From: Candidatus Altimarinota bacterium
Lineage (GTDB): Bacteria; Patescibacteriota; Gracilibacteria; BD1-5; UBA6164
DNA: 64,000 bases
Assembly (NCBI GenBank): GCA_026988025.1
Contig: JALSMB010000054.1
Coordinates: 32,070-96,069 of the forward strand
Reading direction: 5' to 3'
The notes beneath the pieces are model-generated. The model was not told the origin of the DNA, did no database searches, and saw only the letters and a list, made by a program, of their open reading frames with translations. Numbering within the stretch: the stretch's first letter is position 1; each line of letters begins with the position of its first letter. Positions 35,152 to 47,587 of the stretch are shown piece by piece. Position numbers and translations under genes: made by a program.

Positions 35152-36360
35152 TTACATTTTTTTTCTTAAAAAAGAAGGAACATCTAAATCATTTTTTGCA
35201 GCAGCTCAAGTCGATGCAACAGGTGCAGTAGTAGGAGCAGATATAACTCTAGAATCAGTTACTGGTTTTCTTCCAAATGGATTAGATATACTAGCTTTTG
35301 CTTTTACAGATTCACTATGAGAATTATTTGAATCTTGATCAAATCATGTAGCAACAACTGTTAATTTAAGTTCACCATTATATTCTTCATTAATAGTAGC
35401 ACCAAAGATAATATTTGCATCTGGATCAACAGATTCAGTAATTATTTTAGCAGCTTCATCAACTTCGAACATTGATAAATCAGTACCTCAAGTTATATTA
35501 AATAATAACCCTTTAGCTCCTGCAACTGATAATTCTAATAATGGAGAATCAATTGCAGCTCTTGCAGCTTCAACTGCCCTATTTTCACCAGAACCATAAC
35601 CAATACCCATTAATGCAGAACCTGCATTTTTCATAACAGAAGTAACATCGGCAAAATCGACATTAATTAAACCAGGTTGAGTAATTAAATCAGAAACACC
35701 TTGTACACCTTGATGTAAAATTTCATCAACAATTGCAAAAGCATCTAATAATGGAGTTTTTTTATCAATAATAGATAAAATTCTATCATTTGGTATTGTG
35801 ATTAAAGTATCAACTTTTTCTTTTAACTCATTAAATCACCCAATTCATTTAGCCATTCTATTTTGACCTTCAAAAGCAAATGGTTTAGTTACAATTCACA
35901 CAGTTAAAGCTCAAAGTTCTTTTGAAATTTCAGCAATAACTGGAGCAGCACCTGTACCAGTTCCTCAACCTAAACCACAAGTAATAAATACCATATCAGC
36001 TCATTCAATAGCTTCTTTAATTTCTTCTCTAGATTCTTCAGCAGATTTTTTTCATACTTCAGGATCAGCTCAAGCTCATAATCAATTAGTTGAAATTTTT
36101 CAAATATTTAATTTAACTGGTGCAAGAGAATTAAATAAAGCTTGTGTATCCGTATTTATAGCAACAAATTCAACTCATTCTAAACCTCATTCGATCATTC
36201 TATTTACTGCATTTTGACCAGCTCATCCTACTCAAATTACTTTTATTTTTGCAACTGGTGATATACTATTATTTATATTAACCTCTTGAGGTCATTTTGT
36301 AGGAGTAACTTCTTTAGCTCATCCTAATAAATTTCTTAATTTATCTTCTCTACTTGTCAT
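35152..36360 (-). CDS. ftsZ: cell division protein FtsZ
   Basis: [36 protein letters not shown]...[27 protein letters not shown]-Gly in tubulin signature. Confidence 0.96.
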
Positions 36361-36399
36361 AATATTTTTAATTTATAATAATAAAATTTAATTTCGTGT

Positions 36400-37635
36400 T
36401 TATGGTAATAATTTTTTAAATGCATTCTTAATAGATTCAAAAAATCAACCTATATTCAAAGTAAATGTATTTGAATTTGTTCAATATATATTTGAAAAAA
36501 TCATAGTTCAAATAACTGAAGCAAATACTGGGTCACTTATTGAAGCATCAACTAAATCATCTTTAGAAGCTGGTAATCAAATGAACACTGGCAATTTTAA
36601 ATCTTTTTTTCAAAGTTCTATAAATCACTTTATTTTAACTGCTCATCATACACAGATTGCTCACTCTGGTAACATTCAATCCTTTCAAACTCTTTTTAAC
36701 TCTTCTCTAACAAAGAATAATATTTCATCATACCTTGCAGTTACTATTTTTGAAAGATAAAGTCTAGATACAGATCATTCTTCTCACATATTTAATTCAG
36801 ATAAATTAAATTCTTTATCTATAAATCAATCTCTAGTTTCTAAATCAAGCTCAGAATAATCAGTTTTTAGTTTTTCAGCTACTAATGTAGATGTTCTTAA
36901 TCATAATGCTATATCATTTGTAACATTATCTCATCCCAATGGAATTATTCATGAATAATATAATACTCAATTTTCATATACAGTTATTCAAGTTGTAGAA
37001 GCTCATATATCTATACAAATAACTCATAATTCCTTTTGTCTTTTAGATAGTACTCACTCAGAAGCACTAAGTAAATTTGGATATATATCATATATTTCTA
37101 TTCATATATCTGATACAGCTTTTTTAATATTATTTAAAACATTAAGATTCATCGAGAATATATTTGATATAACCTCTAATTTTCTAGCAGCCATTCAAAT
37201 TGGGTTTTTAATTCATTCTTCTAAATCAACACAAAAATGTTCAGGTATTACTTTTAGTATTTCTTTATTTGGTAAATCAACTCAATTTTTAGCCATTTCT
37301 AATGCCCTATCAATATCTTCTTCAGATATTTCTCCTCAAGTTACAGCAACAACTCATTTATTTCTAAATACTTCAAATGAAGATGAATTAAAAGATATAT
37401 ATGCTCAATTGACCTGTTCTCAAGCCATTTTTTCAGCTTCAGCAAGAGATAAATCCAAATTATTTTTAAATTCTTCCATATCTAGTATATTCCCTTTTCT
37501 AATAGCATTAGATTGAGCAATTCATACTCAAAGGATATGAAAGTCATCTTTATTTCAATCTTCGAAATATCAAATAACTGTTCTTATTTTTGAACTTCAA
37601 ATGTCTATTGTTGTAATTGTATTAGATGTTCACAT
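36400..37635 (-). CDS. ftsA: cell division protein FtsA
   Basis: TITTIDIGSSKIRTVIG...VVAVTGGEISEEDIDRALEMA...VICIDIGASTTGITVYENGVLYYSGIIPLGGDNVTNDIA. Confidence 0.92.
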
Positions 37636-37885
37636 ATTTTATTTTTAGCTTAAATTTTAATATTTTTTGTTCAAATTTTGTATACGAGTTCAAATTGCTT
37701 TAATAAGCCATTTACTTCTTTTTATGAACTTTAAATATATAGAGATTATAATTAGCATTCATAGTTAATCAAAAGAACTTATACAAGTCGTGTTAAAAAA
37801 GAAAAAAGAATAGCATTAAATATTTGCAAAAAAAACATATATATATTAAAATTAAGAGTAAGTACAATTAATAAAAAAAAAAGAA

Positions 37886-39085
37886 ATGAAGTGATTTTAC
37901 AGTATTTTTCAAGCAACAATATTAATAATATTATTAGTAAACCCTATAGTATTATTTTTTCTTGGTGAATGATTCTTAAATTTAGAAACGAAAATAAAAG
38001 TTTATACTATAATAGTAATAACTATTATAGAGTTTCTAATCATTATAACTTTAGTAAAGAGATTTTTTCATAGTCCTATTTTAAAGTTAGAACATACAAT
38101 TAAAAATTTTCTAGTATGAAATCTAAAAGATACAAATCTAAATTTCAAAAAAACTATAAATCCCCATTTGAATTATAGTCTTTCATTTTTTGCAAAAACA
38201 CTTAATACATTAAAAAATATAAAAGACGAATTTATACATGGTAAAGAAATAAAATGAGAAGTAGAATTAGGAAAAGAAATACAATGAAAAATGCTAACCA
38301 AAAAATTAGTAAAAGTTCCTGATTTAGATGTAATTATTAAATCAAAACCAGCCTGAGAAATCGGATGAGATTCATTTGATATTATACATGAATGAGAAAA
38401 TTATTATATATATGTAGCTGATGCAACTGGTCACTGAGTATGAGCATGATTTATAATGATAATGGTAAATGCTTTGATGAGCTGATTTGCTAAAGTTTAT
38501 AAAAACTGAGCAAGTATAGTTGCAAATACAAATGCTATTTTAAAACCAAGAATTAAAGCTAACTTACTTATGAGTTTACTTATGGTAAGATGGGATTCAA
38601 AAGAAAAAAGATTATATATGACATGAGCATGACATGAATATTTAATGATATACAAATATAAACTAAATAAAACTTTTAGAATAAAATCATGATGAATAGC
38701 TTTGTGAATGGTAAAAAACGCAAGTAAATTATTAAAAGAACAAGAAATAAAATTTGAAGAAAATGATATAATTGTTATGTATAGTGACGGTATTACAGAA
38801 GCTATTAATAAACCATCTAAAGACTGAACAGAACAAATGTTTTTAGAAGATAGACTTGAAGAAGTAATACAAAATTCACCAAATGTAAATGGTAAAAACT
38901 ATAAATCTGCTAGAAGTGTATTTAATAATATAACTATAGAATTATCAAAATTTATGGGTTATAATCCAGTACAATTAGATGATGTAACTTTGGCTACAAT
39001 TCATTATAAACCTAAAGATTTTGATGAAAATAATGATTTTCCAGAAGAAATTAAAAAAGATTATATTACTGAACGGAATTGGTAA
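37886..39085 (+). CDS. membrane-anchored SpoIIE-type PP2C phosphatase
   Basis: Two N-terminal TM segments; KPAGEIGGDSFDIIHEGENYYIYVADATGHGVGAGFIMIMVNALM...YMTGAGHEYLMIY...FEENDIIVMYSDGITEAINK. Confidence 0.9.
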
Positions 39086-39202
39086 AAAGATATTAAAAAG
39101 ATAAAATTAAAACTGTAAAGTGAAAAAATAATAGCTCGCTTTACAAAAGCAATTCAAGCTGTAAAATGATTATAAATTAAAATAATTTATAATCATTTTT
39201 TT

Positions 39203-41044
39203 GTGGAAAAGGAAAATAAACTACTTACATTAGTTCAGCAAAGAATAGACTGAGATACCTATTGATATATTAAAAAAGAAACTGCTAAAAAAAGCACTAA
39301 TAAATCTGAAGATAAACAAATATTAGAAACAGAAAAAGAATATAAAGAAGCATTAGCATATGTTAAAGATGCTATATCACCTGCATATTGGAAAAGTTAT
39401 CCTAATAAATTACAAATAAATAATACATTTGTAAAAACATTTTTTGTTTATGCTTATCCTAGTTTTTTAGAATGAAATTGGTTATCACCTATTATAAATT
39501 GGGATGTTAAATTTGATATGAGTCTTTTTATTTATCCTATTGAATCTGCATTTATTCAAAAGTTTTTAAAAAAGAGATTAACTCAACTACATTCTGAAAG
39601 AAGTATGATGGCTGAAAAATGATTACTTAATGACCCTGCTATTGAAGCACAAATTCAAGATGTTGAAGAACTTAGATATAAATTAACAAGATGAGAAGAA
39701 AAATATTTTCATTTTTGATTATATTTTACAGTTTATGCTTCTAGTGAGGAAAAATTAAACAAAGTATGAAAGGATATTGAAACAATTTTAGCTGGTAGAA
39801 ATGTATTACAAAAACAAAGTTATCTAAGAGCAGAACAGGCTTTTATATCAACAGGACCTTTTTGTAAAGATGAACTTTGAGTTTATAGAAATATATCTAC
39901 ATGATGATTATCTACAGCATTTCCTTTTACATCAAGTACACTTACTCATGATGATTGAATATTATACTGAATAAATACTCATAATAATTCATTAATTATT
40001 TTTGATAGATTTAAAACTGAAAATGCCAATATGACAGTCTTTGCTAAATCAGGTTGAGGTAAATCTTTTGCTGTAAAGCTTGAAATATTAAGAAGTTTAA
40101 TGGTATGAACAGATGTAATAGTAATTGATCCAGAAAATGAATATAAAGCACTTATAGATCAAGTATGATGAAGTTATTTAGATGTATCTCTTAATTCTAA
40201 TCAAAGAATAAATCCTTTTGATTTACCTCTTGGTATGAAAGATAAAGACGAAAAACCTGGTGATTTACTTAGGAATGCTGTTATTGATTTAATTGGTCTT
40301 ATGTCATTGATGTTATGAAAATTAAATGCAGAAGAAGAATCAATGATAGAAAAATGACTTATGACTACATATAGTTTAAAGTGAATTACAATGGAAGATG
40401 ATAATATAGAATGAAAAGATATCCCAGTAATGAAAGATTTACAAGACGTATTAGAAACTATGGATTGAGCTTCTAGTTTAGTTACTAGAATGGAAAAATA
40501 TACAACTGGTATTTTTTCATGAATATTCTCAAACAAAACAAATATAGATTTATCAGAATGATTACAAGTATTTTCAGTTAGAGATTTATCAGATATGATG
40601 AGACCTATTGCGATGTATGTAGTACTTAATCATATATGGAACAAAGTAAGATCTAGTAATAAAAAAAGAATGTTAGTTATTGATGAAGCTTGGAATATCA
40701 TGCAACATGATGATTCAGCTAAATTTTTATTTTGATTAGTAAAAAGAGCTAGAAAATATAATCTTTGAATTACTACTATTACCCAAGATATAGAAGATTT
40801 TATAGGTAGTAAATATTGAAAACCTATAATGACAAATTCATCTATTCAATTATTATTAAAACAATCTAGTGCTTCGATAGATGCTTTACAAAATGTATAT
40901 AAACTTACTGAACAAGAAAAATATATACTTTTAAATGCAGCAGTATGACAATGACTTTTCTTTGCATGAACTGAACATGTTTGAATACAAATTGTTGCTA
41001 GTTATTATGAAGAACAAGTTATAACAACAAATCCAAATAAGTAA
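39203..41044 (+). CDS. VirB4/TraC-like type IV secretion ATPase
   Basis: NMTVFAKSGGGKSFAVKLEILRSLMVGTDVIVIDPENEYKALI...KKRMLVIDEAWNIMQHDDSAKFLFGLVKRARKYNLGITTITQDIEDF; GTG start inferred. Confidence 0.9.
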
Positions 41045-41072
41045 AAACACCTCATAATTGAGGTGTTTTATT
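41045..41072. terminator. intrinsic terminator
   Basis: aaacacctcataattgaggtgttttatt. Confidence 0.8.
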
Positions 41073-41658
41073 TTAGTAGTCCTTCAAACGGATTTGGAAT
41101 ATCTCCAATCGTTGGTGGAACCATATCTTTAGCTTTTAATTCAGAAGCAGATTCTAATCTACTACATTTTAAAGCTTTTGCTTTTTTATTTTTGTAGTCT
41201 ACAACAAAACAATTTCCATTGCTTTCATATCCATAAATAAAATCATGTTGCAAAACAGTTTTTGTTTTGTAATCTTTTTCTAAATATTTAGATGCTTTAG
41301 CTTTTGCTTTTTTGGCAACAATAATTGTTTTATTTTTAACAGTTTGTGCAGCAGACTTTACTTTTTCAGTGAAACTTTTTTCACCAACTTCAATGTTTTT
41401 GATTTCATCATCAGAATATTTACCAATCTGAGATTTCATTAACATTTTCATAGAACCACCATATGTACCATCTTTATAACCTAAGAGTGCTTTTACAACA
41501 TCTTCATGAGACATTTCAGCAACAATTTTTGATTTACCCATAGCACTTTTCTCAAAGTTTTTACCATGACAACCAGTACAACTAGATGTATTAACAGCAG
41601 CATTAACTGCAACAAATGACACACACAATAAAATAAATATACCTATTCTCTTTTCCAT
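41068..41658 (-). CDS. c-type cytochrome-like secreted protein (CTGCHG)
   Basis: Signal peptide MEKRIGIFILLCVSFVAVNAAVN then SSCTGCHGKNFEKSAMGKSK...ALLGYKDGTYGGSMKMLMKSQIGKYSDDEIKNI; no TGA codons; AAAGGAG SD. Confidence 0.88.
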   Translation of the reverse strand: MEKRIGIFILLCVSFVAVNAAVNTSSCTGCHGKNFEKSAMGKSKIVAEMSHEDVVKALLGYKDGTYGGSMKMLMKSQIGKYSDDEIKNIEVGEKSFTEKVKSAAQTVKNKTIIVAKKAKAKASKYLEKDYKTKTVLQHDFIYGYESNGNCFVVDYKNKKAKALKCSRLESASELKAKDMVPPTIGDIPNPFEGLLK

Positions 41659-41947
41659 AGGAACTCCTTTAAATCTCTATTTACTATTTGATATAGTAAT
41701 AAAGTAAAAATATTGTAAATATAATTATCATAAAGTCAATAATAATTTTATTTTGACATTTCTATATTAAAGTCCATAAAATATAAAAAAAATTTGATTT
41801 TTAATCTTTTTTTTATAAAATACCTTTGCTTCTAAAATCCTCAAATACGAGGTAGTTAATATTTAGTTCTGTTTACCCGAAAATAAGCACTAAAGAATAA
41901 ATACTTAACTCACAATCACAAAAATAATAATTATTAAAAAAAGAAAA

Positions 41948-42412
41948 ATGGCTAAAGATATAAAAGGATTTATAAAATTACAAATCAATTGAGGACAAGC
42001 TAATCCAGCTCCTCCAGTAGGTCCAGCATTAGGTCAATATGGTGTACCAATTCAAGAGTTTACATCTCAATTCAATGACAGAACTAAAGATAAAATGGGT
42101 GTTAAATTACCAGTTATCATTACTGTTTACGAAGATAGAACTTTTGATTTTGTTGTTAAACAACCACCTATGTCTACTTTAGTACTTGCTAAAGCAAATC
42201 TTAAAAAAGGTTCAGGTGTTCCTCAAAAAGATAAAGTTGCTCACTTAACTTTTGATCAAATCAAAGAAGTAGCTGAAGAAAAACAAGTAGATTTAAACTC
42301 TATAGATTTAGCTGGTGCAATAAAAATTGCTCAAGGTACTGCTAGATCAGCTGGTATAACTACTGATATTGATGGTCTTACTAAAACTGAAATTGCTGCT
42401 AAATTAGCATAA
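41948..42412 (+). CDS. rplK: ribosomal protein L11
   Basis: [38 protein letters not shown]; one TGA-Gly (INGG). Confidence 0.97.
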
Positions 42413-42426
42413 TTAAAAATATACTA

Positions 42427-42452
42427 AAAAAGAAGCAATTGCTTCTTTTTTA
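42427..42452 (+). terminator. intrinsic terminator
   Basis: aaaaagaagcaattgcttctttttta between rplK and tRNA. Confidence 0.8.
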
Positions 42453-42455
42453 TTT

Positions 42456-42530
42456 GATCCCATCGTCTAGTGGTTAGGACTCTGCCTTCTCAAGGCAGAA
42501 ACCGGAGTTCAATTCTCCGTGGGATTACCA
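42456..42530 (+). tRNA. tRNA-Glu (CTC), CCA encoded
   Basis: GATCCCA/TGGGATT acceptor, CTGCC-TTCTCAA-GGCAG anticodon arm, CGGAG-TTCAATT-CTCCG T arm, ACCA end. Confidence 0.93.
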
Positions 42531-42566
42531 AATTTAAAAACAAGTAAAAAATAATCTCATAAGAGA

Positions 42567-43247
42567 TTATTTTTTTGTTATTATATCTAAAATTCATAAA
42601 ATTTTATTTTTAAAATCTCTAGTCGTATCTATAATTAAAGAATCTAATCATAATTGATTTATTTCATCAGTTATCATTTTTCAATACTCAGCTTTTGCCT
42701 TTGCATGTAGTAGATATTGATTTGCAGCTTCTCAATCTTTTATTTTATGAGAACTTAAAGTATCTATATAATTTTTTTGTCATTCAGATTCTTTAGAATA
42801 TTCAAATTCTCTTGTTAAAATATCTGAAACATTATCTCTTACCATATATATTAAAGAAATATTATCATTTCATTTTATAGCTTCATTTACTAATTCAGGC
42901 AATAATTGAACTCAAACTATTACTTTATTAGTTTTTTCATTCAATCATTCTATTAAAGGTTTAATTTTTCTTTCAAAAACTACTTTTGATTCTTCTTTTT
43001 CAAGTTTAAGATATTCCTCTACTCATATTTTTTCTATTAAATCTATACCTTTTTCTTCTCATGAAAAAACCTTATGCATCTTAGGAAATAATTTTATTTG
43101 CTCTTCTTTACTTAAACTATCAAATAATTCTTTTCTTAATACATCTCAATGAATAATATCTTCTTCTTTTATATCTCATTTTTCAATAAGTTCATTTACT
43201 AATTCAATCTTTCAAGAATTAATACTTCATCAAATTAAATAATTCAT
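42567..43247 (-). CDS. hypothetical protein with N-terminal P-loop-like motif
   Basis: MNYLIGGSINSGKIELVNELIEK... Confidence 0.7.
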
Positions 43248-43333
43248 TATTTTTATTTTAATAATATATTTATATATATATTATCATAAATTAATTATTA
43301 TAACAAAAAACTTACTATTCCTAGTAAGTTTTT

Positions 43334-44602
43334 TTAACTTCTTTTATTTTTCTTTCTCCTAACATTTCTCTTCCCATTATCATTACTAGGTCTTTTACTT
43401 CAAAAATTACTACTTCTTCTTCAACCTCTTTGTTGTTTTTTTGGAGCTTTAATACTTTCATCTACTTCTATAGCAAATGGATGATCAGTAATTACTGGTA
43501 TTTTCTTTCCTAGCATTTTTTGAACATCAAGTAAATATTCTACTTCTTCTTGCATACAAAATGAATAAGCAATTCAATCTTTTCATGCTCTTCATGTCCT
43601 TCATATACGGTGAACGTATGTTTCTGGTTCATTTGATATATCATAGTTAACCATGTACATTAAACTGTCTATATCAATACCTCTAGCTGCAATATCAGTT
43701 GCTACTAGTACCCTAGTTTCTCAAGATTTGAAATTATTTAATGCTCTTTGACGTGCATTTTGTGATTTATTACCATGAATAGCCTGAGCAATAACTCATA
43801 CTTTTTCTAAATCTTTAACTACCGTATCTGCTCAACGTTTTGTTCTTGTAAAAACTAACATAGATTTAATACTTTCATCTACTAATATTTCAGCCAAAAG
43901 ATGTTTTTTATTTCATTTACTTACAAAAAATACTGATTGTTTAACCGTATCAGCTGTTGAAGAAACTGGTGTTATTTCAATTTTAACTGGATTATTAAGC
44001 ATTGAATCAGCTAACCCTGATATTTCTTTTGGCATAGTTGCTGAGAAGAAAAGAGTTTGTCTTTTTGTTGGTAATTTTTTTTGTACTTTTTTTACATCAT
44101 TTATAAATCACATATCAAGCATTCTATCTGCCTCATCTAATGTAAATATTTCAACTTTTTTTAAATCTATATATCATTGTCCCATTAAGTCTATAAGTCT
44201 TCATGGAGTTGCTACTAATATATCTACTCATGATTTTAATTTCCTAACTTGTGAACTTTGATTTACTCAACCAAAAATAACTAAATGACGAAGTCATAAT
44301 TCAGCTCAATATTGTTTAATATTATCTTCTATTTGAATAGCTAACTCACGAGTAGGAGTTAATATAAGACATTTAATAGCACGTGAAAAATTTGATAACT
44401 CCTTTTCTCTTGATAAAAGTTGTAAAATTGGAATAGCAAAAGCTGCTGTTTTACCTGTTCAAGTTTGTGCTGCACCTAATACATCTCTTCAATCTAAAAT
44501 AGATGGAATAGATTTTTCCTGAATAGGAGTAGGATTTGTATACCCTTGTTTATCAAGAGCATTTAAAATTGGTTTAATTATATCTAAATCTTTGAATAGC
44601 AT
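43334..44602 (-). CDS. DEAD-box ATP-dependent RNA helicase
   Basis: [14 protein letters not shown]...[17 protein letters not shown]...[10 protein letters not shown]...[13 protein letters not shown]...FFSATMP...[11 protein letters not shown]...HRIGRTGRAG. Confidence 0.95.
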
Positions 44603-44688
44603 TAATTTTAGTGATGAAAAAATATTTTTATATTAAGAACTCGATTATATAGACAAAAACTGATTTGTCACAAGATAATAAAACAAAA

Positions 44689-44722
44689 AAAGACTTACTA
44701 ATAAATTAGTAAGTCTTTTTTT
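44689..44722 (-). terminator. intrinsic terminator
   Basis: aaaaaagacttactaataaattagtaagtctttt. Confidence 0.8.
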
Positions 44723-44729
44723 GTAAGTA

Positions 44730-44933
44730 TTACGCTTCAGCAGTAACTACTACATCAACAGCATTCATACCTTTTCTACCTTCTTCAAGATTGAATTCAA
44801 CAGATTGACCTTCTACAAGTTCTTCTCCATCTACTCCAGAAATATGTACAAAATATTCTGTATTTGTGTCATCTTCAACGATGAACCCGAAACCTTTAGT
44901 TTCGTTAAAAAATTTTACTTTACCTGTGCTCAT
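44730..44933 (-). CDS. cspA: cold-shock protein
   Basis: MSTGKVKFFNETKGFGFIVEDDTNTEYFVHISGVDGEELVEGQSVEFNLEEGRKGMNAVDV. Confidence 0.96.
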   Translation of the reverse strand: MSTGKVKFFNETKGFGFIVEDDTNTEYFVHISGVDGEELVEGQSVEFNLEEGRKGMNAVDVVVTAEA

Positions 44934-45088
44934 TGCAATTGTTGTAAAAATAATAAATTAGCAATAAGTGAAACATTTGAAGAAATAATTAAAATTATTT
45001 TTTGTGATATAACAACTTATTACCGGGATTTTATATATATTTATAATATTGTCAATCTTTTTAGCAAAAAAAGCCTATACATTCTAAT

Positions 45089-46294
45089 TTATTTAAGAAT
45101 ACCTAACTTATTATCAAATCATTTTCACAATAAGTCAGTTCAAAATGATATTTTGTGAGAATTATATTTATTATTTATACTATTAATTATATTTAATAAA
45201 TCATGATTAACCTCTAACTCTTTCCTGTTATTTTCAAATAAACTTAATTGTTCATTTTTTACTTCCTTTAAATTAGAAAAAATGATTCAAGTGCTTCTAT
45301 AAAGCATATCAATATTATAATTTTCATTAAATAATTTTTGTATTATTTTTAATATATTTTTTCTAATAAATGTTTTTTCAGTTAAAATAGAATTAAATAC
45401 ATGTGTATATTTATCTTTATCTCTAAAATAAATAGAAATTTTTTTTAAACTATAATTTTTAATAGTAAATTCTTCATACAAATGGTTAAAATTCAATAAT
45501 AATTGAGAATATAAAAAATCTTTATTATTAGTTATGTTTTTATTAAAACTTCTTCCTCTACTCATAGATTTTGTAATATGAGTCTTACGTAAATGAAAAC
45601 AATTAACTCATGATAACTCTAACCATAAATCAGTCGCAGTTTTTCAAATAATCTTTTTTAAATATGGATATCATAAATTTATGAAATCATATACATTATC
45701 ACATTTATATTTTAAAATATTTTGCATAGATTTTCATATAAAAGGAACAATGTCTAATTCTAATTCTTTATATAAATCTTTTGAATTTCATAAATCAATA
45801 AATATTCACCTAGGTTTATTTAATTTTGAAAATATTTTTGATTTAATTCTAGTTGTACTTACACCTATACTGACAGGGACTCATACATTTTTTATAATAT
45901 CATTTTGTAATTTTAAAATATATTTTTCCAAAGATAACTTATTTAATTCTGCTAGTCATGTAACTTCACAAAAAGCTTCATCTATAGAAAAAGGTTCTAT
46001 ACTTAAAGTGTTTTTTTCTAAATAATTCATAAGTTTAGATGAAACTAAACTATAAAAATTATGATCTGATTTTAAAAATATTCACTTCCCTTTTAATATT
46101 TCTTCTGCTTGCCAAACTGGAGTTCATGTTTTTATTCATAAATCTTTAGTTTTATAATTACAAGCTAAAACTATTTCACTTCATACAAGTACATATTTAT
46201 TTTTTAAAGAAGGATTTCTAAAAATCTCACACTCAGCAAAAAAACTATCACAATCAACATGAATAAATATTTTCTTTGAAGTTTTAAATCTCAT
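45089..46294 (-). CDS. Y-family DNA polymerase (UmuC/DinB-like)
   Basis: KKIFIHVDCDSFFAECEIFRNPSLKNKYVLVGSEIVLACNYKTKDLGIKTG...SIEPFSIDEAFCEVTG...VPVSIGVSTTRIKSKIFSK. Confidence 0.92.
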
Positions 46295-46362
46295 TTTTTA
46301 AATATATACAAAATATATACTTTATAATAAGTACATATTTAAAAAATCAAAATTTAATAAAT

Positions 46363-47511
46363 TTATTTATAATCTTTCATTTTAATAAAAACAAAAAAAA
46401 GTGCTAAACAAAATAATATACTTGAGACTACATAAGGTAATCAAATCCATTTCATATATAAAGCTCATGCAAGAAATGGTCATATAATGTTACCTAAACT
46501 AATCATTGAAGCATTTATACCTAATAATTTTCATACATGATTAGCTCAAAGTTTTGAATGCATTGAAGCAATTGTAGGATTTATTGTTCAATATCATACT
46601 GGAAACATAAATACAATAAAAAATATTGCCCGAAAATAGGTATTAACAGAAAATAATAAAAATCATACAATTAAGAATAATAAACCAAAAATAATCATTT
46701 CTGGAGGAGATAACCATTTTCTAACATATTTAAGTATTTTTGATTGATATATGATTGCTATTATTCATATAAATCAGAATATATATCAAATATGTTCTGG
46801 TTCAAAAGAAAATCTATTTTTCATAACTAATGGCATAGTCGATTGCATAGCAGAAAAACCTATAGCAACAATAAAAGAAATAGATAATAACATTATTATC
46901 AAAGGATTCATTATATTAAATTTATACTCTTTAATAATATTTGTTTTCTTTATTTTAACATTAGGTAACAAAAATATAACTAATAATAAATTTAAAAAAG
47001 CAATAAATCATGAAGCAAATCAAATAATATTTAAATTATTTCACAAACTAGATAAAAATCCTCAAAATACAGGTCATACAAGAAATCATACTCAAAACAT
47101 TGCTCATATTAGTCACATATTTTGAATTCTATTATCATTATTAGATATATCAGAAATATAGGCTTGTCATACTGCAAATCAACTAGCTCATAATCAACCT
47201 ATAAATCTTGCTAATCAAAAAATAAGTAAACTAGGACTCAATGCAAAAATTAAATATCAAATAATATTTAATCAAATTGTAAATTCTAAAACTCTATTCC
47301 TTCAAAGTTTATCTGATAATTTTCAAAAAATAAGTCATCAAAAAAACATTCAAAGAGCAAAAATCGCATAAGTTGCTCATACATAAAATTCAGAGAATCA
47401 ATATCATTCAATTATAAATGGTAGTACTGGTATAACAATTCAAAGTCCTACAACATCTAAAAAAACTGTTATAAGTATTATTAAAAGTGGCTTATCTATC
47501 TTTTTTATCAT
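46363..47511 (-). CDS. MFS transporter (TetA-like)
   Basis: LLIILITVFLDVVGLGIVIPVLPF...FGKLSDKLGRNRVLE...GGLGASGFAVGQAYISDIS. Confidence 0.9.
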
Positions 47512-47587
47512 CAATTTCTATTTTTATAAATTTAGATTAATAGTTTATATAAATAAAAATAATTATCAAAAAAGAATAATATTACTA

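Noticed and set aside
40201-40536. 111-aa minus ORF
   Set aside because: Antisense to VirB4-like ATPase
44805-46025. Plus ORFs 44805-45158 and 45681-46025
   Set aside because: Antisense to cspA and the Y-family polymerase
46751-47125. 124-aa plus ORF
   Set aside because: Antisense to MFS transporter
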